From Nageia nagi (lineage: Eukaryota; Pinophyta), in assembly GCA_050084985.1 (NCBI GenBank), contig JBITNC010000001.1, positions 151,528,001 through 151,592,000 on the forward strand: a stretch of DNA of 64,000 nucleotides, in the 5' to 3' direction. Positions within the stretch are counted from its first letter, which is position 1; each line of letters opens with the position of its first letter. The notes under the pieces were generated by a model. The model saw only the letters and a list, made by a program, of their open reading frames with translations. It did no database searches and was not told where the DNA came from. A program made the position numbers and the translations under genes. Below are positions 22,104 to 34,584 of this stretch, one piece after another.

Positions 22104-24982
22104 TCCTTGGAAGCTCTTCTTCACATCCTTGGTGTGGAAGCTCTTCTTCTTGGTGTTAAGGCTCTGCTTCTACATCTTGGTGATCTTCATTTCTTATTCT
22201 ACTTCCATTGTTGAGGTAAAATCAAAAGAAGGTATAAATTCCCTCCTTGATTATTTATTGGATTATTGATTTATGATACTAACATATGTGTTATGTGTTA
22301 GTTCATTTAAAAAAAAATTTAACCAATATAATGCAATTGTTATTTATACTAACACCTTCTATGGTAGTTATAATATTTTTGATTAAAAATTACTTTATGT
22401 ATTGCTATTGTTTTATTAAAAAATGGGAGTGGGAGGAGACTTTGTCCACCTTAATTCTTTTATCAAATAATTGTATTATAGAATTTTTTTCCTAAAAAAA
22501 GGGGGTATGTTTTTTCTTTTCTACCTTATAAAGTTTTTTATAGGAAGTCTTTATTTAAAAAAAAATTAACAAAAAAATATTCATAAAAAAAAAACCAATT
22601 TGGCAACCTACTACCTAAGCGAACATTAGCGCTTGGCGGCCTCCACCCCCCCTCCTCAGCTGCCATCGCCTCTCTATCATCATTGCTCCCTAATCACCTC
22701 TTCTCTACATCCTCTCGTAGCTACCCCTACTACCCTGTGACCTTCGTAGCCTCCTCTGCACCATCACCTTGCAACCTCCTAGCCACCCACTACTCTATAG
22801 TTACCAACCCTCCTCCTTGTAGTAGCCCATCTTACGACCTCCCATTGCTCCATTGCAACCTCACTCTGTGGCCCCTCTCATCATTTTGCACCTTTACTAC
22901 CCTCTAAGATCACCTACTACCAAACCCCCCATGCCTCCCCCTTATGGCCTGCATCACTTTGTAGCTTCCACCACCCCCATGCTACTCCTTACCACCTTCC
23001 TTTACCTACTCCATTATGCCTACTCTTCATAGCTTTTCTTTTTTTAAAAAAAAGGTTACACTTCAGTCCTCCTCATGGCCAAAGGGAGGTCAATTTGTTT
23101 TGACCTTTTTTGTGCTTTTTTCAAAAAGGGGTTGTTGGGTATTATTTTTTTGGAGCAATCATTTTTTCAGCATTTAATTATTGCTTACATAGCATATAGT
23201 CCTCCTTCATAGGCATTTAATTTTTGGTTCCTTACAAGCCACCTCTTCCCATTTAAGTCACTTAGAACCTCTTATACTCCATTTTTAATGCTTTTCTATG
23301 ATGAGTATAAATATATTATTTTTTAAGTAAGTTGATGGTCAACTACATCATTACTTTTAAAAAGTGATAATTTTTTGGGGAAGTATAATTTCTTGATTTG
23401 CTTAAACACTTCTAAGTATGGCTACTAACTTAGGTAATTTATTTTTTTTTTTTACCTTAGTTACATTATTTTTAGCATGGATGTATATTCTTAACATGTA
23501 AAATATTTTTTAAAAATTAAGCTAAGTATGCTCTTTTTAGGGTACAACCTTAAGTATAAAGGGGGGAATTATATGAACTTTTTACTTAAAATTTAAAGCA
23601 TATTGCTTGCTTAATATTTCATTCTTACTACTTAAAATAATGCATGCTTAAAATCGTAAGTTATGATACAATTTACTTATGCAAAAATAGACTTATGTAA
23701 ATTAAGTAAATAATGCATGATTTATACTTAACTTTTTAAAGTTAAATTAATGCATGCTTCTTGCTTATGCTTAGTACTTAATTTTTTTTAAGTTAATGCA
23801 TGCTTTTTGTTTATGATTAGCACTTAAATTTAAACAAAAAAATGCATGTTTACTTATTTTTTAAGTTATGGATTGATGCATGCTTCCAACTTAATCCTTA
23901 AGTTAAATAATGCATGCTTCTTACTTAATTTATTGGAATGATGCATGCTTACTTAAATTTTTTAAAGCTATGTGAATAATGCATTTTTAATGCTTAAAGC
24001 TTAATTTTTAATTCATGCTCAAGGACTTAATTTTTTTTTTAAGTTAATGCTTAGGAATTATTTTTTTAAGATGCATGAATGCATATTGAGTATTTATCCT
24101 TATGCAAAGAATATAATGGACTTGTGCAAAATAAGTGATGATGTAAAGATGTCTTTTAAGGGTTGATAAACAAAACCCATTGGACACTTAAGTTTCAAAT
24201 TTTTTGCATGGATGATGTTTTACTTATGCTCTTTTACTTCATGTTTAACACTTTGATTTATTTGTTTATGTAAATAAAAATATAAATGTTGATATGAGCA
24301 ACCCTTTAAAATGAACACATCTGCACGTACATTTTGCAACATGACTTGTTTGGGGAGCCATGAGGTGAGAATAGGTGGATTGAAGCCTTTAAGTTCAATG
24401 ATCCAAGTGGTAAAAAGTTTGTACTTATTAATTGCCTCTAAATCCTCTATTGGTCTAGATTTAACTCCAATAGGTGGACAGGTATGTGTGTAGTGATACC
24501 ACATATCTACACATCCATTCAAGGATTATCCTGATAACCTAGGAAGGCAACTTAAAATCTAATCAAGATTAATAATTTGATCGATCTAATAAAAATCAAA
24601 ACTTTAAAAAATAGCTAGTACTTCTCCTTGTGAGAGTATATTGCTACCCAAGGGGAACTAGTTGAGGATTGGTAGTACTTGGGCTCTTCTTGTGTGGGCA
24701 TCTAGGTGAAGGCCTAATTTTAGATAAAAAAATAAACCTCAATAATATCACTTTACATCTGCAGTTCTTGAGATGAGAAATGTATTTAGGTACATGGGTT
24801 ATTATTTGAATTATAAAAATATTTACACTTATGAATCAAATCAAGCATGTATTTAGTGTTAAATGTAACATGTATTATTTACTTGGTTAAAACTTGATAT
24901 TTTATTTATTGAAAACACATGCTTATTATTTCACATTTTTGTGTAGCAAGTGGGAGAATTTTTTTCATCCAAACACATTCTT
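22104..24982 (+). other. long leader of element A with a C/T-rich island and TGCATG array
   Basis: No gag frame starts here. Three parts can be seen. 22600-23030 is a C-rich, CT-biased block (CCTCC, CCACC and CCTAC themes) that stands out from the AT-rich surroundings. 23635-24085 carries about ten TGCATG-containing units (AATGCATGCTT type) 30-45 bp apart. 24300-24745 is strongly conserved with element B (34585-35008). Confidence 0.7.
24300..24745 (+). repeat. conserved leader block shared with element B
   Basis: Aligns by eye with 34585-35008 across its whole length, with runs such as TCCTCTATTGGTCTAGATTT and TCTAGGTGAAGGCCTAATTT identical. Conservation looks as good as in the coding domains, although the plus strand has no shared open frame. 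Confidence 0.8.
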
Positions 24983-25952
24983 GATGGTTTCAACTATAGG
25001 ATTTAGAAACTTTGAATGAAAGCCAAATTGCAGGCAAGAAAGCTTTGGCAAATAGTGAATGAGAACCTTGTACCTCCTATAGATGAGAAGGCTCTAGAGG
25101 CTTATAACAATAAGAATGAGTTGGAAACCTTTATTATTTATTGTGTAGCATTAGATGATATGCTCTTGATGATTTCCTCTTTAACATCGATAAATGAAGC
25201 ATGGTATAAGCTAAAACAAATCTACCTTGGTTCAAATTTTTTGAAAAAAAATTACCATTCTCCAAAAGTTGCTTCAATCTCATCAAGGGAAAGATGAAAA
25301 TGTGGCTATCTACTTGAACAAAATCATTGACCTAAGGACCCAACTTATTATTTGTGGATGCAATTAGATTAATGATGAGTTCATGGTCTTCATCATTCTT
25401 CAAAGCCTCTCTTTAAAATTTGAAAACTTTGTGACAGTTATGGAAACAAGGTTTGATGATGAAAAAAAAGTCTTCTCCATTGAGAACCTTTCAAGGCACC
25501 TATTGAAGCATGAGAAAACTCTTAACAATAAAATGTTAATTTTTTTTCCCAAGGATAATAACATTGCTCTTGGAGCAACCAAAATTCCTTTAAAGAAGAA
25601 GATCAACCATCAAAGGAAATCTTATCCCTCTTTCTCCAAAAAATTTGAGAAAAGAGGCAGTGGCTACAATAGTAGCAGGAACAAAAGAAACAATAACCAT
25701 AGCAGTAGGAATAATAGTAATAATAATCATTTCAAGCAAAGAGATGAAAAATATAAAGTAAACACTTCTTATCCTAAGAAAAAGTTTGATGGCAATTGTA
25801 ACTATTACGGTATTCAAAGTCATAAAGAAGTTGATTTTTACAAAAAGAAAAGTTCAAAGGCAATGAAAATAAAGAACTACAAAGGAAAGAAAAATACTCA
25901 TGCTAGTTTTGCTATGATGCTCTACTCCATGTCTCACTTTTTTTTTATCTAA
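24983..25952 (+). pseudogene. copia gag of element A
   Basis: It begins near FDGFNYR and continues MKAKLQARKLWQIVNENL, then MISSLTSINEAWYKLKQIY (the UBN2-type gag domain), LSLKFENFVTVME and a Lys/Asn/Ser-rich RNA-binding tail. The zinc knuckle is decayed: CNYYGIQSHKEVDF, where the second and last Cys are Tyr and Phe. Element B keeps the intact form CNFCNCYGHKKVDC. Stops occur at ~25296 and ~25365. Confidence 0.88.
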
Positions 25953-26320
25953 ATAGATTATTAACTCTAGTTGCACTAATCACCTATGCTTTGAAAAAAA
26001 AAAGTTTGAGAACTTTCACAAGTATAAAAAGGATGCAGTTGTGATAGATGATAGTTCTACCCTTGAATTTCAAGGAATTAGGAGTGTGTTGATTCATAGA
26101 AAAGTTCTTGAAAATATTCTCTATGTTCTTAAGTTAAGGATGAACCTTCTCTTCATGATCCAAGTTGCTAGAAAAGGGTACTCTTTTGAGTTCAACTCTC
26201 AATTCTGATGCATTAAGAAAGGACTTATCACTTTGGTTAAAGGATATGTGAAAGATAACATCTACATTGTAGATCAAGTTTCATCAAAGATGTGTCTTAC
26301 TTGTGATGTGTGTTCTAAAG
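25953..26320 (+). pseudogene. copia protease and gag-pre-integrase region of element A
   Basis: The active site, normally DSGCTNHM, reads NSSCTNHLCF (~25963-25992), so the catalytic Asp is lost. It is followed by VVIDDSSTLEFQGI and VLENILYVLKLRMNLL, the usual protease tail, and then GYVKDNIYIVDQ. Confidence 0.85.
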
Positions 26321-27290
26321 ATAATCTTTGGCATCATTATTTAGGGCACCTTAACCACAAGAGTATTAAGGTTATGAAAGATTAAAAACTTATGGAAGGT
26401 TTGCTTTCAATTTTTTCTCTAGTTGGTCTATGCGAGAAGTGCATTCTTGAAAAGATGCATAGATAAAAGCTTAAAAAAGATAAGGCAATAAGGGAATCTC
26501 AACTTATTCAACTTGTGCATTCAGATGTGATGGATATATTTTAGACTAAGTCACTTAAAGGAGCATCTTACATCTTGACCTTCATTGATGACTTTAATAG
26601 GATGACCTTTGGGTATCTACTTAAGCATAAGGATCAAACTTTTGAGAGTTTTAAGATTTTTAAGGCTTTTGTTAAGAATCAAACTAACCTTAAGATCAAA
26701 ATGTTGAGATTAGATAATGGAGAAGAATATAATAGCAATGATTTTAATGACTATTATGCTAAGTATGGAAGCAAAAGGTAGTTTACAATTCCATACACTC
26801 CTCAGCAGAATGATGTTACTGAAAAGAAAAATAGAACAATTATGAAATGGCTAGATGCATGTTGGGTAATCTTCTTAAATTCTTATTGGATGAAACTATG
26901 AACATTGCTATTTACATCCTGAATAGGTGTATCACAAAAGATATTTAAAGTAAAACTCCTTTTGAGGTATGGTCAAGAAGAAAACCTAACATTTCTCATC
27001 TTAAGGTATTTGGTTGTGAAGCATTCTCATACATTATTTTTAAGAAAAGGAAGAAGTTGGACAAAAGAGTTAAAAAATGCATCTTTATGGGTTATGATAG
27101 TCAGCATAGAGGCTACAGACTCTACTCTCCAACCTATAAAGTAGTGTTTATTTCAAAGGATGTAAAGTTCAGTGAACTTCTTAATGAATATGCTTCTAAT
27201 GAGGATGTTGATGATCTAAAAGACTCTTTAGTTGCACCTAGCTGGTTAGATATTAATGTAGACAAGTCACCTCAAGAACAAATTCTCTAA
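26321..27290 (+). pseudogene. copia integrase of element A
   Basis: HHYLGHLNHKSI (zinc-binding H2 part) and CEKCILEK (C2 part) precede the catalytic core. The D-D-E residues are visible in HSDVMDIF (~26520), RLDNGEEYNS and VTEKKNRTI (~26815). FIDDFNRMTFGYLLKHK and IPYTPQQN match the copia integrase core. The C-terminal part GYDSQHRGYRLYSP follows. Stops at ~26384, 26465, 26542 and 26780 plus a frame change at ~26850 inactivate it. The enzyme joins element cDNA to the chromosome. Confidence 0.9.
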
Positions 27291-28440
27291 CATAAAGGGT
27301 AACAAGGAGCATGACCTTGAACAAATCCTTAATTATCAAGATTGACAATAAGCATGAGCCCTCAACCTACAAAAAAGCTTCTAAGAACGAGTGATAGATG
27401 GAAGCCATTAAAGTGAAGTATGAGGCGCTTATGAAAAATAAAACTTAGGATTTGATTCTTTATCCCAATAAAAAGAATGTAATTGGTAATAGTGGATCTA
27501 TAAGGTAAAGTTCAATTTAGTTAAAGATATTGAGAAATACAAGGCAAGGTTAGTAGCTAAAAGGTTTTGCTTAAAAATACAATATAGATTATAAGAAAAC
27601 CTTTGCTTTTATGGTAAATATGTCTATTATGAGAGTTATCTTTGCTCTTTTTGCAGCTCAAGGATGGAAAGTTTTTTAACTTGATGTCAAAATTGCATTT
27701 TTCAATGGTGACTTAAATGTGGAAATCTTCATGAATCAACTAGAAGAGTTTATTAACAAAAGTAAAGAGTCCTTTATGTGCAAGCTAAAAAAGTCATTGT
27801 ATGGACTTAAGCAGGCACCTCAAGCTTAGTACAAAAATATTTCAGAGTCCTTTGTAGATATTGGATTTTCCAAGTGTTTTTTGAATCCAATTTATATGTA
27901 CTCAATCAAAGGAAAGATGTGGTATTGATTCTCTTTTATGTGGATGATATTTTAATTACTGAGAAAAATAATGAAATAATTCAAGAGTGCATATCCAAAT
28001 TTAAGGCAACATTTGAAATGATTGATCTTAGTCTCTTACACTACTATCTTGGAATGCAAATGTATCAATACAAAGATTGTACTTACCTCAGTCAATCTAA
28101 GTATATATCAAACATCTTGCAAAAATTTGAAATGGAGGAGTGTAGATATATTGCAATCTCAATCTCTTTTGGAATCACTATTTCTCTAAGCTCCAACTCT
28201 TAGTTAGCTGATGCTACAGCTTACAGGCAATAAATTGGTAATCTTTTATATTTGACTATATCTAGGCTAGATATTACCTTTGTAGTGAATCTGATGGCAC
28301 GATTCATGCAAAAATATTATGTTGAGCACCTTAATATTGTTAAGTAAATCTTAGGGTATGTTGTGGGGACTAAGGATCTTGCTCTCAAGTATTTCAAGTT
28401 GCCTTCATTTGTTCTCTCTGGATTCTCAAATTCTAACTAT
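27291..28440 (+). pseudogene. copia reverse transcriptase of element A
   Basis: Landmarks: IEKYKARLVAK (~27530), LDVKIAFFNGDL, SLYGLKQAPQA (~27796), the catalytic VLILFYVDDILI (~27919-27955), DLSLLHYYLGMQ, YLSQSKYISNIL. At least eight stops or frameshifts are present (for example the stop after QAPQA, and one in KVF-LDV). The YVDD box itself is intact. Confidence 0.92.
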
Positions 28441-28901
28441 GGTAAGATAGAGATGATAGGAATTCAACTTCTACGTATGTGTTTAGCATTGGTTTAGGTG
28501 CTATCTCTTAAGCTTCCAAGATGTAACCTACTATTTCTCTTTCCATCATATAAGTTGAATATCATATCATATCTATTACAACCCAAGAAGCCATTTAGAT
28601 AAGGCATATTGTAAAATAAATTAGGTATGAGAAAGGTAGCTCATCTTTGATCTCTTTAGACAATCATTTGGCTATTTCTTTAGCTAAGAATCTAGTGTTC
28701 TATAAAAAAATAAAACATGTAAAAATATATGCCCATTTTATCAAGAAGAAAATTCTTGATGGCATTATACAACTAGAGTATTGTCCATCCACCTTAAACT
28801 TCACTGATTTGTTCACCAAACCCCTCCCAAAAGCTCAGTTCTGTAAGCTTAAAGATGTTATAAGATTGGTGAAGTTGCCTTCAAGGGGGAGTGAAGTTTG
28901 A
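28441..28901 (+). pseudogene. copia RNase H of element A
   Basis: The C-terminal part 28647-28901 is open and reads DNHLAISLAKNLVFYKKIKH, IYAHFIKKKILDGII, EYCPSTLNFTDLFTKPLP, the normal end of copia pol. The upstream part has frame changes. The frame ends at GSEV followed by TGA at 28899-28901. Confidence 0.9.
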
Positions 28902-28989
28902 ATTCTTATGTTAAATTTATATTTGTAATGACAACTTCACCTTTAGGAGGATATTTGTGCTATATAATGTTAATTTTATTGTACACCTT

Positions 28990-29360
28990 CATGGTAAGTT
29001 TGTTCTACATGAGGAACTTGTTGTACAAATTGGCCAATCTAGCATTATTTAATTATCCATGTGTAAGGAACTCTTATGTGTTTTTTGGAATTATTCAGTT
29101 ATATATATGTGAGAAACTCATATGTGCATACTCTATTTATGGTCAATCAAGCGCTGTTAATTTATCCATGTGTGAAGAACTCTTATATGTATTTTAGCAT
29201 TATTCAGTTATCCATATGTGAGGAACTCGTATGTGCATACTTTATTTTTGGTCAATCTAACATTGTTCAGTTATCCATGTGTGAAGAAATCTTATGTGTC
29301 TTTTGGCATATTCAATTATCCATATGTGAGGAACTCGTATGTGCATGCTCTATTTTGTAA
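28990..29360 (+). repeat. ~110 bp tandem repeat in the 3' region of element A
   Basis: A TGTGAGGAACTC-type core occurs at ~29009, 29060, 29108, 29170, 29217, 29279 and 29324, with alternating spacing of ~47 and ~62 bp. This is a two-part unit of ~110 bp in about three copies. The long weak frames at 28898-29360 are by-products. Element B has a shorter, more decayed version near 39460-39590. Confidence 0.85.
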
Positions 29361-29808
29361 TGATAATCAACACATGTTTTATATATAGTAGGTGACTATA
29401 AGTTTTTGGCATGGCATCTTCATGATGAATTATAGTGCACCATTGATCAGTTCATGATGGCATTTATGTAATTCATCTATCATTATTGATATGAATATGA
29501 TGCATCTAACTAATCTTGCTATTTGAGCTACTTATGATTTGTAGGTTCCTTTAAGATTGCAGGTTACTTACCTCAAGTATGCAAGCTCTTGGAGACTTTT
29601 CATGACTTCCAATTGGATGACTACTTCATGTACATTGAAATCAATTATGGTTAATGATTGTATTTAGCAAAGTAATGAGTCTCAAACTAGATCTTTTTTA
29701 CTTCACAAATATGTAAAAAGTTCTCATCTCCATTGTATCTATTTGGAGAAAAACTCTCTTACTTCCTCTTTTTCTTCTCTCTTACTCACTCTATCCCAAT
29801 ATTGCATT

Positions 29809-29817
29809 AAGGGGGAG
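29809..29817 (+). other. polypurine tract of element A
   Basis: AAGGGGGAG directly before the 3' LTR, the usual plus-strand primer site. Confidence 0.92.
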
Positions 29818-30321
29818 TGTTGGAATGTATCATGCATTATTGTAAAGGTTTGTATTAAATCTTATATGTAAATTCACTAATACTTAAGGGTATCATTTTA
29901 TACCTTAAGTATTTAAGTGAATGTGATAATGTAACTTGTCCTACACTCCATATCATGAGCATGCCCCTTGGGTAAAAGGATGTGCATGACACGCTTTTGT
30001 ACATTGGATAAAAAGGTGATCCAAAGACAAATTTTGGCCTATAAATAGAAGGCTCCCTCTTTATGATCACACATCAATTGTAGAGTAAAGTTATGCTATA
30101 AGATAATGGTTAAGAGAAAAGAGTAGGAGGATTGTAAAAGAGTTGTATTTTTGATTGAAGTAAAGATCTAGTTAATAGATGTACTCCAAGTTGGAGGAAC
30201 CACTTTCCATCTTGAGTTACTTTGTGAGATTATCTTATTTGTGAGTTTTTAGATGTGTATTATGAATTTTCAAGAGATCTTGGTTGTTTAGTATTGTTCT
30301 TGTTATAATTCAATTCTCTCA
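29818..30321 (+). repeat. 3' LTR of copia element A (504 bp)
   Basis: Starts TGTTGGAATG and ends AATTCTCTCA. It has TATAAATA at 30040-30047 and the hairpin at 29879-29913. It is the better-preserved LTR of the pair and equal in length to the solo LTR. Confidence 0.94.
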
Positions 30322-30326
30322 TTATT

Positions 30327-32000
30327 GACATCTAAATCATATATAATTTTTTTAACACAATTAAAAAGATGTATAGTATTTTATTTTTTATTTAAATTAT
30401 TGGAAAATAAATTATATATTATAATACAATGAAGGTTTATTTTCTATATTATAAAAGAAATGAATGGTATTTACTATTTAAATTGATTAATAAATGAAAT
30501 CAAGCTAATTAATATAATACACTATGATAAAATGAGATACAAAAATGATTTTTGTATTTCATCCATCTACAAAGTTTTATAGTTTGGGTAAGAATATTTG
30601 GGGAAACTTATAGTATAAGATGTAATGCATTGCAAATTTTGTTAAAGTTATTATATCTTAAACTCAATATGAGCTTAAATGGGGTGGCACCATAGAAGAA
30701 TCCATTGAGTAGCTATGAATTATTTATGCACATTTACATTAAACATAAATTTGCATGATGATCCCACATGTAGGAGTGTCGAGGGATAGGAAATGATGAG
30801 AGAGGATAAATGCAAGGGAGGAGAAGCATGAAAGTATACTTACTTGGGTGAGGTCAATGGGTGATCAACAAGGTCAATGGCCTAAGGAGGGCACTTTCAT
30901 TGCACTTGGAAGGGGGCTCTTACTAGCATGTCCTAATGCGAAGAGTGTACATCATAATTTGTGGAAGAGGGGACTCGCATTCATGCAACCTCCTCCAAGC
31001 CCAAATCCTAAATCACCAATGTTGTGAGTCTTCCATTTGCTTCTTGTCTATTATAAATACTATTGCAACCCATCAATATCACTTATTTTAAGACCATATA
31101 TGTAAGACTTCAATGTCTAGTTTGGAAATGGAATGGTTTCAGGTCAATATAGATTGTATTCTTCTTGGTAAGTAGATGATGTATATTCATAGGTGATTAA
31201 TCTTACATTCTAGCTTTGATACGAGTAGTTACTTTAGTATGACCATATATCTTCAACCCCCTTTTCTCTACCTTACAGAGTTGTTCTTCCTAAAATACAA
31301 TGACCAAAATTCTATAGATGTAACTCCTTAATTGAAATGTGATGGAACCACTAGCTAGATCAAAGTAGGAGCAGATAACTCGCCAACGTAATGAATACTG
31401 ACCTCAAATTTTTAAATAATGAGAGAGGTAAAGGAAAATATTAGTTTGTACTTATTTTGTATTTCCTCATCAACTTTTTTAAATATTGATACCATATTCT
31501 CTCCTCCTACTCTTCTTACCATGATGTATTCATATTTTCCTTTAGCTCCCTGCTAGTTACTTGCCCACAAGTTTCTTATGAGTTATAGACATAGTAATTT
31601 TGTGCTAAAAAGAAATGGTTATTCTTTTATCACACAAAACTAAAGTATATAGGTATTTACTTCAAAAGCACTTGCATGTGTTGGATTATATTTTCCATGT
31701 TTTGTATTTAATAAAATTTTACGTAAGATTTCTTCAATAAAATTTTGTATTACTTGTTTGTTAATTTTTATTTTTAACTTGTTCATAATTTTTATATGTG
31801 CCTAAGTTGTAAAATTAATTTTAATATATTAATGTTTGATTTTTTATACAAGAGATATATTTTTAGGCTTCCTTTGTATATGTGTAAGCATTCTTTTGGA
31901 ATACAAATCAATTATATTTGATAAGGATAGTTGGTTACTCACTTGGGAGAGTTATATTTACATCATAGGTGTTTTATTTGGAGAGGGAGAATGCATAATG
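30327..32000. other. spacer between element A and the PPR relic
   Basis: No coding match is seen. 30740-31100 is less AT-rich (GGTCAATGGCCTAAGGAGGG and similar) but has no recognisable frame on either strand. Confidence 0.4.
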
Positions 32001-32009
32001 TTGAATAGA

Positions 32010-32360
32010 TGATTGTCAATCATTTTTGGAACATGTTCAATGATGCAAATTTTTTGGAGCATTTATTTATTATGCCATGTATTTGTTAGCTTTATGGGGG
32101 GGTTGAGGATGCTTACTCTTCTAGCAACGTGGATAGTTGGCATTGTGCTCTTGTTATACACCTTTCCTAGCACCATCAAAGCCCACTCCAAAGGATATTT
32201 AAAAGCAGATTAGATATTGTAATGGTGAATACACTAGTAAACATGTATACAAAATGTGAAACATAGCGAATGCATGCAAGTTATTTGACAAGATGCATGT
32301 AATAGTTACAACCTCACAATGCGTAGCAATCATGAAATATGGATAACATGAGAGATTTTT
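32010..32360 (+). pseudogene. PPR-DYW pseudogene, 5' part, interrupted by element B
   Basis: Pentatricopeptide repeat proteins bind organelle RNA; DYW members edit C to U. The readable part is VNTLVNMYTKC (~32225-32257), then after a frame change NACKLFDKMHV (~32269-32301), which is the classic NALVDMYAKCG...A-KLFDKMP pattern. SKGYLKAD just upstream fits the preceding repeat, and LYGGVEDA near 32090 fits an earlier one. The reading stops at 32360 where the copia LTR begins and resumes at 40006. Frameshifts are present on both sides, so the gene was probably already decaying or has decayed since. Confidence 0.8.
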
Positions 32361-32771
32361 TATTAGAATTTATAATGTAATATTGTGTAATATTTCTCCT
32401 TAATGTAAATTCACCTAATACTTAAAGTATCATTAGATACTTTAAAGTATTAAAAGAATAAAAATAGGAGAAAGATTAAAAATAGGTATAATTTTAAAAA
32501 TAGGTAAAGGATTGAAAATAGAAAAGAGATTGATTATAAAGTGGATTTGCTATAGGTTTAGAGTGTGAGAGAGATAAAAGATTTTGTAAGAGAGGTTCTT
32601 GAGAATAAGATCTTAGTTAGTGGATGTACTCCCAAGGAGGGAGGAACCACTTTATATCTTGTGTTATTTATGTGATGGACTTTAGTTATTCTACTATAGT
32701 ATTGATGTTGAAAGTCTCTTCTTGAGATCTTGGGAGATTAGAAGTTAATTTAGAAAGGTTTAATTTCTTCA
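32361..32771 (+). repeat. 5' LTR of element B (411 bp)
   Basis: Starts TATTAGAATTTATAATG (TG to TA change, as in element A) and ends TTTCTTCA. It shares the hairpin (32417-32451) and the TAGTGGATGTACTCC...GGAGGAACCAC block with family A but is ~90 bp shorter. A TATAAAG box lies at 32535-32541. Confidence 0.88.
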
Positions 32772-32773
32772 AA

Positions 32774-32785
32774 TGGTATCAGAGC
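32774..32785 (+). other. tRNA-Met primer-binding site of element B
   Basis: TGGTATCAGAGC, two bases after the LTR. Confidence 0.92.
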
Positions 32786-33465
32786 TTTTCTTAGAGGCTT
32801 CATTTCAACATCCTTGAAGGTCCATTCCTCCTCTTTCTCCATCTACTTTGTTGAGGTAAAAGGGTTTGAAGGTATAATCTCCTACCTCTTCTTTGTCAAA
32901 TTTTGCTTTTATTACTAACCTTTTTGGTTCCATGATGATGAGGTTAAGTCTAGCAAAATTTGATTAAAGTAGATAAAATGTCATTATACTAACACATTAG
33001 TTTAATCTAATGTTATTACTATGCATTATTTTAGTTTGTTGAGATGCAAATTTTTAAGTAAAATTTTCTAATGTGTAGCAATAATAGGCAAGTTTTGAGT
33101 AAATTTACTTCAATTTAGCAATAATAAATTTTTTATAGTTTAAATTTGCAAGTTTCTACTTAGTGTAGATTTGATTAAAAAAATTTAACTATAATGTTAT
33201 TATTGCAAAAATTTACACACTAATATGTATGTAAAATTTAAAAAAAAAAAAAACTATATTTTTTTACAGTTTGAGAAAAACTATATTTTTTACAGTTTAA
33301 ACAAAATTGCATTTTTTTACAGTTTTAATATAAATTTTTTTAATAAAAAAAACCAATTTATGTTTAATTTTAAAAATCTGGTTTTATCTTATACAAAGAA
33401 ATTTAAAAAAATAGTTTTTTATTCTTTTTAATCTTTTTTTATTAAAAAAATAATAATACAAAAAA

Positions 33466-33630
33466 ATGGGGGCATGTGGTAGGTTAAGGGGGCATGTAGC
33501 CCTAAGGGGCACGATATACCCAATGGGGCGCATTGATCCCAAGCAGTGCATAGCCCCAAGGGGCACCATAACCTCGAGGGGCACACAGCTGCCCAAAGGG
33601 GCATGCAGTCCTAAGGGGGCCTGTCCCCTT
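33466..33630 (+). repeat. GC-rich ~18 bp minisatellite in the element B leader
   Basis: About nine units of the form AAGGGGCAYRNAGYCCY, 17-19 bp each, in an otherwise AT-rich region. Because most units are 18 bp, frames on both strands stay open (a Gly/Pro-rich six-residue repeat); these are not taken as genes. Confidence 0.88.
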
Positions 33631-33669
33631 TTTAATTTTTTTTTATTTTAATTTTAAAAAAATAATTAA

Positions 33670-33714
<45 letters not shown>

Positions 33715-34584
33715 TTATATTGTTTTAAAGATTTTTTTATTAAAGTTTTTTATAAAGTTTTTGTTTATATATATAGTTCTTTTTTATTAAAAGAAAGAGG
33801 GAGAATATTTTTTGAGAGGTTTTATTTTTAAAACCTTTTTAAAAGGGGGGAGATATATATATATTTTTTAACTCCTCCTTGGAAGAATTTTGTTTTAGAA
33901 ATATTTTTTTTAGGTATGGACTAATTTTAAATAAATACTTTATTTGCTAATTTTATAAAAGTGCAAGTTATTTTAAGGAATTTATTTTAGCATGCCATTA
34001 AGATAAAGGTTAATTAATTATGCATAGATTAATTAAGTATAGATGAATGGATTAATGTTATGTATGCATAGCATTAATGTTGTTTTATCTTAATGCATGT
34101 TATTGCACACATGTGGTTGGATAATTTTCTTGTATTATTTTTTTTCCAATGCATAGTGCTAAATGGATACAAATGTTAATGCATGGTTTTTTTATTTTAA
34201 ATTATACATGTGATTGGATAAAAATTCACTTAAATATTTGCTTATGTATGCTATGTTAAATTGCAAATAAAGAATTATTTTAAGTCTTTTTTTAAGTAAC
34301 AAGAGAGAGAATTCCTTATTTTTGATAATAAACCTTTGTAAAAAAATCCATTAGGAGTTGTGAAAAAACCCATTGGACTCTTAGGTTCATTTGTTCTTAC
34401 TTAAAATTAATGAATCTTGTGTAAAGAGGTCTATTAGGGGTTGTAACAAAACCCATTGGACTCTTTGGTTCATACTTATGGATAATGTGGGATATAGTTT
34501 CATTTCTTAAAGCACTTTATTCATTTGGCATTTTTATTTTATATGCAAAGAACACAAATATTGAAAATTGTTTTCCCATAAAAT

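Larger units (their letters stand above)
21608..30321 (+). mobile_element. Ty1/copia element A, full length, degenerate (8.7 kb)
   Basis: The order is 5' LTR, PBS, ~2.9 kb leader, gag, protease, integrase, RT, RNase H, ~0.9 kb 3' region with tandem repeats, PPT, 3' LTR. Integrase before RT defines copia. All domains are present but broken by stops. The 5 bp flanks TTGTC (21603-21607) and TTATT (30322-30326) do not match convincingly, and the 5' LTR begins TATTGG rather than TGTTGG, so the left end has changed since insertion. Confidence 0.93.

Noticed and set aside
23635-24085. Evenly spaced short repeats resembling a CRISPR array
   Set aside because: Units are degenerate, spacers are not of equal length, no cas genes exist, and the context is a plant retrotransposon leader.
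28898-29360. Two long plus-strand frames after RNase H with Cys-Glu-Glu-Leu repeats
   Set aside because: They follow the 110 bp tandem repeat in the untranslated 3' region and lack a counterpart in element B.
33384-33651. Overlapping Gly/Pro-rich frames on both strands
   Set aside because: They arise because the minisatellite unit is 18 bp, a multiple of three; both strands stay open for the same reason.
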